In this document: positions 1-11,555 of the stretch, piece after piece
How the letters are laid out: every line of letters begins with the position of its first letter
Numbering within the stretch: position 1 is the stretch's first letter
NCBI RefSeq assembly: GCF_033958435.1
Contig: NC_134141.1
Location: 97,567,001 to 97,631,000 of the forward strand
Source: Carettochelys insculpta
Lineage: Eukaryota > Chordata > Testudines > Carettochelyidae
Reading direction: 5' to 3'
Length of the DNA: 64,000 nt
The notes under the pieces: model-generated
The model's input: only the letters and a program-made list of their open reading frames with translations
Database searches by the model: none
Told to the model about the DNA's origin: nothing
Position numbers and translations under genes: made by a program

Positions 1-400
1 AGATAACCACAGACTCTTTGGGGACAGTGGTTGGGTTTCCACCCAGAATCCCATGCAGCTGCTATACAAGCAGCATGGTTGCAGCAATGACCCGGAACAT
101 CCATTTGCTTCTTTTGCCTTACGGAACACCCGCCTGAGCTCTTTATTTTCCACACAGCAGCGCTGGGTGTCCCTGGTGTATCCTTCTTCCTCTGGGCCCT
201 GTGACATCTTGGCATAGATGCCTGCGTTTCTTTTGCTGCTTCGTACTTTTGTTACCGTAGATTCACCAGCACACCCAAACAACGAGGTTCTGGATCTCCT
301 GCACACTCCATGCTGGAACTCGTCTGCGACTCTGGGAATTCAGGGCCAGATGTCCTGCTGCCTACTCCGCTTGCCATGCTGGCCAAACAGGAAATTAAAT
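1..400 (-). pseudogene. Myb/SANT-like DNA-binding gene fragment (Harbinger companion gene type), decayed
   Basis: Read on the minus strand, the sequence gives decayed protein blocks: RSSKRNAGIYAKMSQG, then EEGYTRDTQRC, then KELRRVFRKAKEANGCSGS. These follow the order and spacing of the Myb/SANT-like domain (trihelix type) found in companion genes of vertebrate Harbinger transposons and in the many MSANTD-like copies of reptile genomes. The fragment has lost key residues and continues into stop codons in the other frames, so it is not a working gene. It is cut by the window edge at position 1, and its 5' limit near 400 is vague. It lies within NDUFS4 intron 3, in the same orientation as that gene. 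A more degraded copy of the same domain type occurs inside the element at 7183-10334. The domain class is a recognition from memory of the family. The breaks are seen directly. Confidence 0.6.
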
Positions 401-2461
401 TCAAAATTTCCCAGGCTGTTTCCTGCACACCTGGAGAACAACAGAGCTAAAAAGCAGCGGCAAGAGTGGTCACATTGAAGCACTGTGAGATACCTCCAGG
501 AACCCAAGCATGTTAAATTTCACAATGCTCCATCTGCATTATTCCCAAAGGTTGACCATGCAAGGTCAAATTTCACATTACTCTTTTTGCAAATCAGGAA
601 TATAAAAGTCAATCTTACGAGCCCTTAAAGTTGATGGAATGGACCATGTAATGTAGACTAATTGCTTAGAAATACGACCTAAATCACATAAATTTGACCT
701 GATCTTCTAATATAAGACCAAGCCTTCCAAGTCACCCCTAATGGAAACACAGCTTTCCTCTCTTGCAGTTTCTTACTAGAAGGGTCTTACTCTAAGAAGA
801 GTCAATTAACCCCATTTATCAACATGCGAGTCCTGTCACGTTTCTGGGTCTATTTAATCTGGCATAAGCAAGTGTGCACATGTGTGTGTACGTACTCCTG
901 CACAAAAAGATGATCATCAACACAGAATACTTGTACAGCCAGCCACTTTGCAGGAGCCATACTGAAGAAAAAAATTGAGGAAATATGTTTGCTATTGAAC
1001 AACTAACTGGAAATAACTATGTAGTCCCAGCATATCTTTAGTTAGAATACAAAAAACTTTTTACAAGATATTAAACCAATTGTTGACTTCATAAACTGGG
1101 GGTTCTTTTAATTATTTTGTAAATTTAAATGTTGCCTTTTTGGAATTTGAGAAAAGCTGAAAGGTAAGGGATTAGGATAGAAGTTCAACTTCAACCTCAA
1201 CTAAAGCAGGAGTTACTGGATACTGTTACAGTTGTCATTATTTGTTTACAGATACAGACAGAAATAAAGAACATATTCTTAGATACTTCATGTGGGGAGA
1301 ACAAGGAGGTGGACAGAAAGGGAAAAAAGCATGACAGCCTCTCTCTTGTAAAATACCTGTTTAAAAACACTTTGGCAATGATCTACCATTTGAATGACAG
1401 AAGGGTTGCTGGTTGTATATGGCATAGAAGTCAGCTTAATCAGATTACATTATTATAATTATTGTTGTTGTTATAGCCTGGTGCCCTTAAAAACTTGTTT
1501 AAGACTATTAAAGATTAATATGTGGAAAAATGTGGGATGTAAGGGGAGCTGTCCAAGATGGCAAATTATTAATAGAATATATTCATAGGGTTAAAATTTC
1601 AAAATGTGTGTTAAAATGTGCTGGTTTCTAATCACTCTTCTTTTCCTACCAGTGAAGAACTTGCACCTGAATTCAGTATATTCCCTTCTACACTGGGCAT
1701 CAGAGAGCTGACATAGGCATTGGTCATATCCACTGTTGTGGAGGAAACAGAACACAGCAAACCAACCTGAGCTCAGGGTTAATTCTCAGTCAGTTTTAAA
1801 TTTATTTGTTTCTAAAAATTAAACAAATGCATGATTGTTTGAATTTAGAATATTAAAGAACTAAAATAATCCATACCGTTTCAACTTAAAAAAAGACATT
1901 TAGGACAAAGGTAAATAAGGGTTTTGTTTCAGCTGCTTCAGTACCAAGCTCTAACGTAAAAGAGATGATTGCTAGGGGAAACTTTAAGAACCATCCACAT
2001 TAGTGTTTGAAAAACAATTCTATAATGAGATATTGAAAGGTTTTTGCCGTACGTAGTGAAATAGTTTTAAAAGCTGTTCATAAACTAGATACATTTATTT
2101 AAAGTTTTCGCTAATTAAAATGGATCATTCAAAGGAGATTTAGGACTAGATGTGACTAATAACACTCAGCTATATTGAGGCTGCAGCATAATACTATATT
2201 GCACATACAAACCATCTATGATTTTGGAGATATTTTCCAGCCTGTTTTAGCCTTGAGCAATGCAAACTAAATTTGTTTATGCTAACACATAGAGCTGCAC
2301 GTGAACTGTTATGTTTAAAATTTCACCATGATCATAGCAACCCATCAACCTATTATAATTACTGTTAAATACACATGGGTTTACATATGCAAATGGCATT
2401 TCAAAGCAAATTTTGTGAAGATATAGGAGAAATAATTTCAAAATTAACAGCTAAGACTTAC
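401..2461 (-). other. NDUFS4: NDUFS4 intron 3 (part), no other feature recognised
   Basis: This AT-rich stretch follows the exon 3 splice donor on the minus strand (GTAAGT at 2461-2456). I looked for exon 4 (a block resembling ADPLSNMVLTF) and exon 5 in the reverse complement of 1-2461 and saw neither, so the intron runs past the window edge. There are no clear repeats apart from the Myb-like fragment at the start. Confidence 0.7.
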
Positions 2462-2634
2462 GTAGATGCCCAGCCCATTAAAGGGTTTTCCCAGCGCTCT
2501 CTGGTATCGAACTCCAGCTTCCATTTCTTCGTGTTGTTAACACCAGCCTGCATGGCGTTACGTGCTGGGACAAAAATCTGAACTTTTCTTGTTTTTATAT
2601 GTTCCTCTGGAACACCAGTGAAAGAAGAGATATC
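2462..2634 (-). CDS. NDUFS4: NDUFS4 exon 3 (complex I 18 kDa AQDQ subunit)
   Basis: On the minus strand a pyrimidine-rich acceptor ending TTTTTCTGTAG is followed by 173 nt of open frame and a perfect GTAAGT donor. The translation opens [20 protein letters not shown], continues [18 protein letters not shown], and ends in the block [12 protein letters not shown]. This is near-identical to the core of vertebrate NDUFS4. The exon starts in phase 0 and ends with two bases of a codon, and 173 nt equals the length I know for the human exon. NDUFS4 is a nuclear-encoded accessory subunit of respiratory complex I. It sits on the matrix arm and is needed for a stable NADH-oxidising module; human loss causes Leigh syndrome. 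This exon holds the first half of the conserved ETC complex I subunit domain. No frameshift or stop is present, so the gene looks functional. The identification is very secure. Confidence 0.97.
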
Positions 2635-5600
2635 CTACAGAAAAAGAGAAACAGGCGCTTTGTTTAAAACTACTCTAAATTACTTGTCAATGCTCACTAT
2701 TTCCACACATTTTCCCCGTTATTTTAGAAGAAATGTTCCTTTAACTTTTTGTAATAAAGCAATTGACAAGGTACATACTGTAAATTCATCCTTCCTCAAA
2801 ACAGCAGACTCTGATGTATTTCTGATGAGTCATTTCACTTAAAAATACATTGAGATTTTTGAACGGGAGATTTCCTGTACGGCTCATGCAATGGTTGTAG
2901 TGTTGAAGGTTTGAGATTAAAAAATAAAATAAATGTAAACAAGGGGAAGAAGTCTGCAGGATCCTTCTAATCTAAAAAGTCAAACTGTTTACAAAAGTTT
3001 TAATGGAGAAGGTTAGTAGAATGCTGCAGCTAATGAAGCTATTATCTTGTGAGCAGATGTAACTGTACTCAAGAGTAAAGCACTAGGTAAGTAAAGACTG
3101 TGAAGACAGTTTATTTTTGTTCCCTATTAGACAAAGAAAAAAAAAAGAATATCAAGGAATCTATTCATCAGACACACCAGGGAGAGTAATTTTTCCAGCT
3201 AAAACTGAAATGAACACTCTTTAAAAACTACACAGCAATTACACATAACTAGCATGTCAATTCATCCTTAGCACAGTGACACCTGCTGAACAGAGTAAAG
3301 TGGATCATCAGATTCTTCACACAAAGTTGCCGAGAAAAGCCAGCTAACAACTTATGACTTCAGATAATTTTATGTTCCATGTCAATGGGAACTTTTTAGA
3401 CTCTCTCTCTGTACAGCAAGGTGCAGTGGAACTTCAGGCCATATTAAACTAATCCTGCCAGTGGTAACAGGACCTGAACTGAGGAGGCAAACAAGTCATT
3501 TTGGGCTTAAGTCTTCAGCTGCTAACTTCACAGGATTCTAGTCTGTGGCAAACTTAAAAGCTTTTGATGCTGTCACCAGATTGTCCCTAGAAACAAGGAA
3601 TTTCATTTTTTGTTTCACATCACAAAATAAACTTGGAGAGCTCTGTCTGTCAGAACTAAGTCAGGGAGTGAGAGTGAAATGTTTGTCCCATACTCATAAC
3701 TAAAAACAGAAAAAAGAAAAACACAGGAAGTTTCCAACTTGTAAAATTTGAGCTCTGACTACACCAAAAGCAACTGTCAAAATATTTTAACAACTTACTC
3801 ATAAATGTTTTTTCATCTCATTGCTAGACTGATATTCAAAATAAACATTTCTGGGGTTTAAAGAAAACCAACTACTGATTACTCTAATGTCGGAACATGT
3901 ACACTACACATACTACGACAGACATTTCTGATTCTGCTGAAATCTCAAACAACAATTCAAAGAGAAATAAAGTTATTATGCGTCGGCAACAAATTTTGTG
4001 CTTAACCCAACACTCTCCATTTTCAGAATAAATTAGGTACAGCTTTACTGTTACAGCTTGCCTGTTTATAGATACAAAGTAGTAAACTTTTTTTTTCTTT
4101 TCATGCAAATGAGCATGGGGTAAGTATGTATGGGGAACAGAGAAACTGAACACTGCAGTCGATTACATAATCTTGACCCTATGGTGTGCAAAGTTGTTAA
4201 AAACTGTATAATGAAATATGCTTTTAATTTAATATTATCCTTTTCACAAATGTGAATTATTTTGACCCTCACAAATTGGGAGTAACTTTTTTCATCCTCA
4301 GCGATTCAAAGAGATGTCTGAATTTTTGATGATAATTAAACCATATGTGCATCTACTGTACCTATGGCTTATCAAGTTTTCAAGTGCTCTAGGAACTGCA
4401 GGTTAAAATTTATTATATTAAATGAGATTACGAATAAATATAAAAAATGCTTTTTTAAAAAATTCTCTTTGTTGGTGGTAGTAATCTCCTCCCCAGAGCC
4501 CTGAACACCACACCAAAAAACATGGAATTTTGCATATAACAGTAATTTTAATGCTAGTGCATGATGACTATGATGTTAAAATTGTGCTAGGTTGTCCTCA
4601 AAACACAATAATTGTTTTTGTAATAAACGTCCAGTCTAGTTTATAAGAAAAAAAATAAACACTGTTTTTGGGTACTTGACTGGCTTCCAATAACAAAATG
4701 AATCTTACAAACAACACGAGTCATCCTACGAACATCTCTTCATAGTGCAAATAAAAACTGTTTTAAGACACAAGAACAACTGTGTGAGGCAGCTAGCTCT
4801 CCATACTTTTGTTTCATTATAGTTAAAACTTCCATGCCTTCTGGGAATCCAGTGATATCTTCTCCATTTTAAAGCTGGCAATTGAACAGACAGTTGTTAG
4901 GACAATGAGTTTCTGGATTTTGAAGCCCAAGTCGCCTTGACATAGAATCACTGTTTTTGCTTGCAGTAGACATGTAAGGTACTGTAGCATAGCTGAGCTG
5001 TTGCCAAAGATATGGAATAAAAAGGCTTGGCATCTATCACATACTTGACACCTAAAGAGCACAGAAGCTCTAAAATTCCTATTCCCCGTAGGCGCACTCT
5101 TAGTCTAGACAAACTGATTTCTCACACTTTTAAAATGCATTACAACACTCTATTGTGATCATTTCATCCACACAGCTCCAGCTAGTGACAGAAGAACCTG
5201 TCCTTTAAGCGACATTTCAATGGGCTAAAGCTCCCGCTCCAAGATTCCATTAAAACAATATAATACTTGAAAAGAACTATGCTGCACTAAGTTGAACTTT
5301 CTCTGTGTCTTCAGTGCTTTGTTCTGAGTTCAAGTTCTCATTGAAATTACCTGTGAACGAACTCTCCAAAACAAAGATGTTTTTGACAGCTATTTTCAAT
5401 CTGCTCTCATTCTTTTTTAAACACTGAGCTTCTTACAAGTGTTTGCTTTAGTATTAGTATACTTATTGTTTGGGTTTTTTAAAAAAATAAAATGACAATG
5501 GTATCCCATATTAAAAGTGGAAAAAGTGGAGAAAAGCTGAGAAATTTGAGGTTAAAGAGATCAATAGCCCAACAGGCTAGCAAAACTAGATCACACTGAA

Positions 5601-6977
5601 GTCAATGTTAATTATACTACCATACAAAAAACAAACTAGGGAATTGTACTGAATGATATATACACTTTTTTTTTTTTTGCTAAAAGATATTTTCATTTTG
5701 ATAGCATATTGCAATAGATCATAAAAATGCCTCTCAAAAAAACCTTAACAAGTCAAACAGACTTTTCGTTTTCACTTATGTATTCAGAAGGATTTGTAGT
5801 ACTGAAAATCCAGGCTGCTGAACCCTTGTATTAATTTTTTTTACAAATGAACTACAAAATTCAAAGAGCAAAAACGAGCAGAATTCAGCATGAAGGTGAC
5901 CTATTTCATTTCTGAGGGGACACTTAAAGTACCCCATTATTAGAGCAAAGTCCAAAAGATGACACCGTCTAGAAAAAAATCAAATTAATAAGGCAAGGGA
6001 GGAGAGAAAAATATTACATATTAATATTTATGAAAGTTAACATTGTTGCTCATATGAATCAGGTACAGACAAAGTTTCATCTCTTCATTATGAAAACTCT
6101 CATACATACATGAAAAAATTGTGTAAAATACTGATATCAAATATCTACTGTTTAACTTTCCCCCCCTTCTTTAACTAAAGGAAGCTGGAAACAAGTAATG
6201 GGAAGTTGATGTCAAAATATAGAAAAACCTCCCAGTAAGCTTCCAGCAGCCACCCAGGATTTAGAGTCTTGCTAGACGCTCTCTTTTCAATACCAGAATT
6301 TCACACATTTCAATGACCATTATGACTTCAAAGAATCAAATTTTCATCATTGTCCGTCATCTGCCGGTTGATTTGTATAAAGGAGTTCTGCATGCACTCC
6401 AGACAAAAGGCTTCTTACTTTCGTGGCAATATATCAAGTTTAAAAGTTCTGTTTGTGACAGTTGTCTGTGGTAAATTAGGGTAATACTGAAGGAGTGCAG
6501 CTGCTGTGCAGGACCCTCCTTTTTGGCATCATTTCACTTAAATAAAAACTGAATAATTAGCATCTGCCTGTATTAAACCACAGAAATGCCAGTGGCCTTA
6601 GTAATTACTTCCGGTTGCCCCACCTACTTAACCTCCACAGTTTACACTTGTTATAAAACAGGAATAAATAGACTTTTTTTGCACTTCAGAGGAGTTTGAG
6701 AGTTCGTTCTTCCCCACACCCAATATGTTTTAAAATGTCAGAAATAAATTGCATCACATTTTACTATAAAAATGACAGTTTCCATTGCAATACATTTTGT
6801 AAGTTTAAATCAAAGCACAGGGTATCCTTTATGAGGTAACACATAAAAACAGTCCATTAGGCAATTTTAATAATATCTGTTATGTAGTTGCTGCAAGTAA
6901 GAGTTTTTAGTCACTGTGCTTTAAGTTGTTAGGGTTGTATTAAAGGTGAGGCGAATATGTACATTTCTGCAATTCAT
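2635..6977 (-). other. NDUFS4: NDUFS4 intron 2, distal part without recognised elements
   Basis: This 4.3 kb AT-rich intronic stretch has short A and T runs (for example a T run near 5666-5679) and no open frame with recognisable similarity. I see no clear terminal inverted repeats, SINE or LINE blocks, although old diverged repeats could be hidden. The frames of 60-90 codons here have no family motif and are taken as chance. Confidence 0.6.
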
Positions 6978-7659
6978 GGGCCCCTACAACATTCATGGTC
7001 CATTATAGTCAATTTCGCAGTCACAGGTTTTAAAAATAAATTTCATGATGTCATTTATTTAAATTTGAAATTTTGTGATGTAATTGTAGAGGTCTTGACC
7101 CAAAAAGCAGATGTGGGGAGGGCTTGCAGGGTTAGTGGGGGGTTTGTATGTGTTTGCATTACTGTTACCCTTATTTCTCTACAGCTGTATCTACACTACA
7201 AAATAACTTCAAAGTTGCTTACTTCAAAGTTATGCTTTGAAGTAGAGTGTCAAGACACAAAATGCACCCCCCTTTACTTCGAAGTAGGCTTTCCCCTACT
7301 TCGAAGTTAAATGTCTACACACAATTAGCCCCTACCTCAAAGTAAGAGGCCAGGAAATGATGCAGGCAGGGCGTCACATGGCCAACAAGCCCTTCCAGGC
7401 TTGCAGCCAGTCGACCCATTAAAGGGCCCCTCCCAAAACCCCCACCCGGCACGTGCTCAAGGCTGTCAGGTTGAGGACAGCACATGCTGGGAGAAGAGCT
7501 GAACAACATGTCCGCTCCCACCCTCTGCAAGGACAAGGTCCTCTCCACCTTGCTGGCCATGCTGTTGCCCTACTCTTTCAGTGGTGTGGCTGGGTTGCCC
7601 GCATGGGACCCAGCCTGCGGGCCCTGACCACTGCTGCCCCTCCCCCGGGACCCCCGATC

Positions 7660-8700
7660 CAGCGCTGGTGGTCCTTCACCACCATCAGTGAGTGGGGGGA
7701 CTGGCTGGTGCGGGAGGACTGGGATGATGAGAGGTGGCTGAGGAACTTCGGAATAACCTGACAGACATTCAAAGACCTCTGTCACTGGCTCACCTCAGGC
7801 CGCCAGCACTGAGACACATGCATGCGGCCAGCACTCCCAGTGCAGAAGACGATGGCCATCACTGTGTGGAGGCTGGCCACCCCCGACAGCCACCGGTCCA
7901 TCGGCCACCAATTCAGCATCAGCAAGGCCACCACCAGAGCAGTGATGATTGAGGAAAGTCCAGCCCCCACCATGGGCCCACCCTGGGGAAAGCACGACTG
8001 GACAAGTGGCCCCTGGTGGGGAGGAGCAGTGAGGCCTCCCGGTCAGTCGTTCGTGGATGTGTCTTCCTTCTCCCGCAGGTTGTCCAAGCCATCACCAGGG
8101 TGCTCTTGCCATGAGTCATGACCCTGGGGGACCTGGACACTGCTGTTGCCAGGTTCACGGACCTGGGCTTCCCAGTTGTTTCAAAAGCTCTGGATGGGAT
8201 GCAGGTGGCGATCTGAGCACCGGACCACAGCGGGAGCACCTACATTAAAAGGAAGGGGTATTCCATGCCCTGGTGGACGTGAGGGGTCGTATCCTGGATG
8301 TGTGCGTGGGGTGGCCAGGCAGGGCCCATGACGGCCGTGTGTTCTGGAATTCGTGGCTGGGATACTGGATGCAGAAGGGCACTTATGTCCCTCCTTGGGA
8401 GCTCCTGCTCAAGGACATCAAGATGACCCCTGCATCGTGGCTGATGCCGCATACCTGCTGTACCTGTTGCTCATGTGGCCCTGTACCGGACGCACCACAC
8501 TGACCCGGGACACTTTTAACGGTTGCCTTAACCACGCCAGGGGCACAGTCAAGTGGGCATTTGGAAGGCTGAAAGGGAGGTTTTGCAGCCTCTTCACCAG
8601 GCTGGATGTCAGCCTCCCAAACATCCCCATGGTCATCGCCAACTGCTGTACCCTCCACAACCTTGTGAAGGGCCAACGGGAGACCTTCATCCAGGGCTAA
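7660..8700 (+). pseudogene. HARBI1-like Harbinger transposase, frameshifted
   Basis: Blocks of a DDE_Tnp_4/HARBI1-type transposase appear in order but in changing frames. WDDERWLRNFGIT (near 7716) and VWRLATPDSHRSIGHQF (near 7865) share one frame with a stop between them. SKALDGMQVAI (near 8183, the first catalytic Asp region) is in the next. VGWPGRAHDGRVFWNS (near 8305, the second Asp in the GxxHD motif) is in a third. WAFGRLKGRFCSL and VIANCCTLHNL (near 8557-8667) return to the first. In the family the third catalytic acid sits just before AFGRLKGRF; here the sequence reads TVKWAFG, so the Glu appears replaced by Lys. At least three frameshifts, in-frame stops and that change make it a pseudogene. 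In working copies the protein cuts and pastes the element in the nucleus. Confidence 0.85.
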
Positions 8701-9792
8701 GCCACGCACCTGGGGGCCGGCTATGATAAGCTGCCCGCTGCTCTGTGCCATAAGGCACAGAGGGATGGGGTCAGGGTCCGTGAAGCCTTTACCCAGGTCC
8801 TGCCTTGACCTGAGGTTAGGGTGGGAACAACGAACTCTAGTATTGGAGGAATAATTTTTTTTTTTGCAAAACAAAACAGAACAATACGTGAAACTATTTC
8901 CAGTGCATGGGGGGGGATGGTCCACAGGAGGGAGGCGGGGGTCTAGGCCGGGGAAGGCTCAGCCAGCCAGGGAGCTGGAGGGCTGGGAGCCACGTCGGCC
9001 ATGGGTGCCCCTACCACCCCAGGCCCAGGGTCCCCTGCGGGACCACAGGAAGGTAGGGCTGGGGTGGGGGTGCCATGGGCTCAGCCTCTGCAGGGGCAGC
9101 CACTGGGGCTGGGCCAGGCACGCCCACCTCAGCCAGCAGCCACTGAGTCAACTCCAGATGGGTGGACGGTGACAGGTCCACTGGGAGATGGGCGGCTGCC
9201 AGAGGAGCGGCTGCGGGGAGTCGGGGGGGAGGAGCAACTGTGGGCCAGGCTGGCAAGGAGGCAGGCAGTTGGGTGGGGCCGGTGGCCAAGGCCTGGGCCA
9301 CGGTGTCTAGGCTGCTGGCCAGCTGCACCCACATGTCCCGCTCCATTGCAGACCATCCTGGAGCACTTCAGTCATCTCCCGCATGTCCGCCAGGTTGGTG
9401 GCTGCCTCCTTGTCCCTCCAATACTGTCTGCCGTAAGCTCTGCTATGGCTGCAAGGGGATGCAGAATGGGGTGGCCTCCCGGCTCCCTGCGGCTATGGCT
9501 TGCTCCAGTGTGCTGTGGCGCCTTCCTGATGATGGACCTGTGGAGACAGAAGGGTGGATGACCCGTTAGTGCTGAGTCCCAACCCCAGGTGTGGGGGCCA
9601 GGGCCCCCGTTCCACTGGCCCCCACCCAGTCCACCTGCCGCACGACAGACTGTGAGCCCCATGAGATCCTGGGTGCCCAGAGATTCCCACCTGGTATGGG
9701 TCGGTCTGTGTTCCCTCCGCCTCCCCCGTCACCAGGTGTGTGGGCCACGGGGCTGTTTCAGGGAGAGGGTCCTGTCCCTGGTGACATCCCGC

Positions 9793-10246
9793 TCATCCCA
9801 TACGTACCAGCTGCGACCTCCTGGGGCTCAGGCTTAGCTTAGCTCGATGAGGCTCTGCTGGGTATCCCAGAGGGGAAGGTGATGACGAGGAACCTGTTGC
9901 TGGAGCCCTCATTATCGCCCTTAGTCTCAGTTGGCTGCTCCCCACATGGGGGGTTGCTGGTGGTGCTGGAGGGGCTCGCCTTGTCCTTGCTGTCGGAGGT
10001 GGTGGTGGTGGGCCTGCCAGCATCCACCACATGCTCAGGGGTGGCCGCCTCCCTTGACCCCAGGAGCCTGTGCAGCTCCTGGTAGTGGGGGCAGTGGACG
10101 GGCCGTGCCCCTGATGGGTGGCAGCATTGCGGGCCTTGATGTAGGTCTGCCTCAGTTCTTTTACTTTTATTTGCACTCTCCTGCCAGCACAGTTGGAGTG
10201 GCCTCAGGCGGTTTCTGTGGCAGGCACCAGTTTGGTGAAGGACCAA
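9793..10246 (-). pseudogene. Myb/SANT-like companion gene of the Harbinger element, decayed
   Basis: On the minus strand one frame reads IKVKELRQTYIKARNAATHQG, followed by a serine/threonine/proline-rich stretch. The KVKELRQ(A/T)Y block is the mark of the Myb/SANT-like (trihelix) companion protein of vertebrate Harbinger elements, which helps carry the transposase to the nucleus and to the element ends. The motif ELHRLLGS occurs in an overlapping frame, so at least one frameshift has occurred. It lies opposite in orientation to the transposase, as expected for a two-gene Harbinger. The N-terminal part before VKELRQ is weak. It is not functional as it stands. Confidence 0.65.
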
Positions 10247-11221
10247 ACTTAACTTTCAAAAGTTAACTTTGAAGTAAGGGAAAGCAGATGCTCTGCATGC
10301 TACTTCTAAGTAAATTTGTAGTGTAGACGCAGCCTACCACTGTTGAACTGCAAAACAGCTGGACAGCTGGGAAGTGGTGGCTGTCAGCTGTGATTCCAGC
10401 TCTAAAGACAGCACTGCTGCTGACAGCAGCACAGAAGTAAGGATGCCCTGGTATGGTGCTGCCAACCTCATTTCTTCTACTGGTAAGGTGCTGTCTTCAG
10501 AGCTAGGTGTCAAAACCCACCATTCTCTGGCTGCCCAGATCTGATGATAGCACAGAAGTAAGGGTGGCAATGCTGCAATCCTCTTCAAAATAACTTTGCA
10601 ATCTCTCTGCTATTCCTTTTTGAATCAAAAGCCCCTATTTGAGAAATGGCCTCCTCTGTGAAATCTGTATAATTTTGGGTAAAAGCAGATGACCAGATTT
10701 CACTATTGGTAATGTTTTTCCGTGGCTGTGAGTTGTAGGGCCCTAATTATGATCTTTTTGAAAAGAAAAATTGAAGAAAATTAGTCAATGTGAGGCACAA
10801 TTAGATGGAGCAGAATGAGCTGAATATTGGCAGAAAACATTTATCTAAGAGATACACCTATAATGGGAAGGGACAAGTATATTTACCCACAGGATATTCC
10901 ATATTGCATGGAACACAGCATTGTCTTCAAGGCACAGGGAATACTTTTGCAATACCATACTAATTCTGTGAATGTGTATTAGATGCAATGTGTTCCTATA
11001 TCCAAATATTCACACCAGGATGGACTTCACTCTTATTTTTAAATGGAAAAATACAATAAACAGGAAAATTAAAGTTTTGGCCTTATTTTCACAAATTAAA
11101 ATATTTTTGCTAAAAGAGAAAAAAAAATCAAGTAAAGAAAGAAGGGTGGTGAATGTACAAAAGAAACAGTCTGGAGAGCACGTCTGTGAGAGATGTGGGG
11201 GCTGTCAGTTTGGCTCTACTC

Positions 11222-11242
11222 TTTTTTTTTTTTTTTTTTTTT
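11222..11242. repeat. Poly-T tract
   Basis: An uninterrupted T run of about 21 bases. No adjacent retroelement body was recognised. Confidence 0.9.
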
Positions 11243-11282
11243 GAAGGAAATACCTGATGCAATATATTTTTATCCCACTACG

Positions 11283-11555
11283 GTTCATATCTGCACTGAA
11301 ATTAGACATCTGTGACTGGCCCATGCCAGCTGACTGGGGTTTATAGGCCTTGGGCTAAGAGGCTGTTTTACTGTGGTATTGACATCTGGTCTCTGGCTGC
11401 CGCCTGAATTCTGGGACTCTCCCTCCCACCTCACAGGGCCCTAGAGCAAGACCAAGTGTCTACACTGCAATAAAACAGCTTCTTAGCCTGAGCCCTGCAA
11501 GCCTCAGCCAGCTGGCATGGGCCATTGCTTAAAACTGCAGTTCAGATATAACTTA
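11283..11555. repeat. Palindromic MITE with about 110-bp arms
   Basis: The left arm contains GGCCCATGCCAGCTGACTGG and then GGCTAAGAGGCTGTTTTACTG. The right arm, read in reverse complement, gives GGCCCATGCCAGCTGGCTGA and then GGCTAAGAAGCTGTTTTATTG. The outer ends, GTTCATATCTGCACTGAAATT and the inverted GTTATATCTGAACTGCAGTTT, also match. No coding frame exists. This is a foldback or MITE type common in reptile genomes; the superfamily was not determined. Confidence 0.7.

Larger units (their letters stand above)
7183..10334 (+). mobile_element. PIF/Harbinger DNA transposon, near full length, coding genes decayed
   Basis: The element starts AGCTGTATCTACACT and ends GTGTAGACGCAGCC, giving terminal inverted repeats of about 14 bp. 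It is flanked by the direct repeat TAC (7180-7182 and 10335-10337), fitting the 3-bp duplication of PIF/Harbinger. Subterminal regions on both sides carry clustered ACTTC(A/G)AAGT palindromes (7203-7310 and 10247-10312), possibly transposase-binding sites. It has the two-gene layout of this superfamily: a DDE transposase on the plus strand and a Myb/SANT-like gene on the minus strand. Both genes are broken by stops and frameshifts, so the copy cannot work alone. The interior is much more GC-rich than the surrounding intron. It inserted within an older repeat inside NDUFS4 intron 2. Confidence 0.85.
6978..10745. repeat. Palindromic hAT-like non-autonomous element, split by a Harbinger insertion
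   Basis: The two outer flanks of the Harbinger element are halves of one older repeat. The left half begins GGGCCCCTACAACATTCATGG (6978) and runs to about 7180. The right half (10335-10745) ends GTTGTAGGGCCCTAATT, so the ends are inverted copies of a GTAGGGCCC motif. Other inverted matches between the halves include ATTTCAC/GTGAAAT blocks, GACCCAAAA against TTTTGAATC, and CTTACTTCT against AGAAGTAAG. From memory this is a common reptile MITE with a TAGGGCCCTAC terminus. Without the 3.15 kb insertion and its duplicated TAC it would be about 610 bp. The hAT assignment is tentative; the split palindrome is seen directly. Confidence 0.6.

Noticed and set aside
1..2461. Possible NDUFS4 exons 4 and 5 downstream of exon 3
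   Set aside because: No reverse-complement block resembling the next conserved segments with splice sites was seen, so these exons are presumed to lie outside the window.
9001..9561. 186-codon plus-strand frame
   Set aside because: It lies in the GC-rich non-coding middle of the Harbinger element, is low complexity (Gly, Pro, Arg), and has overlapping frames of similar length on the other strand.
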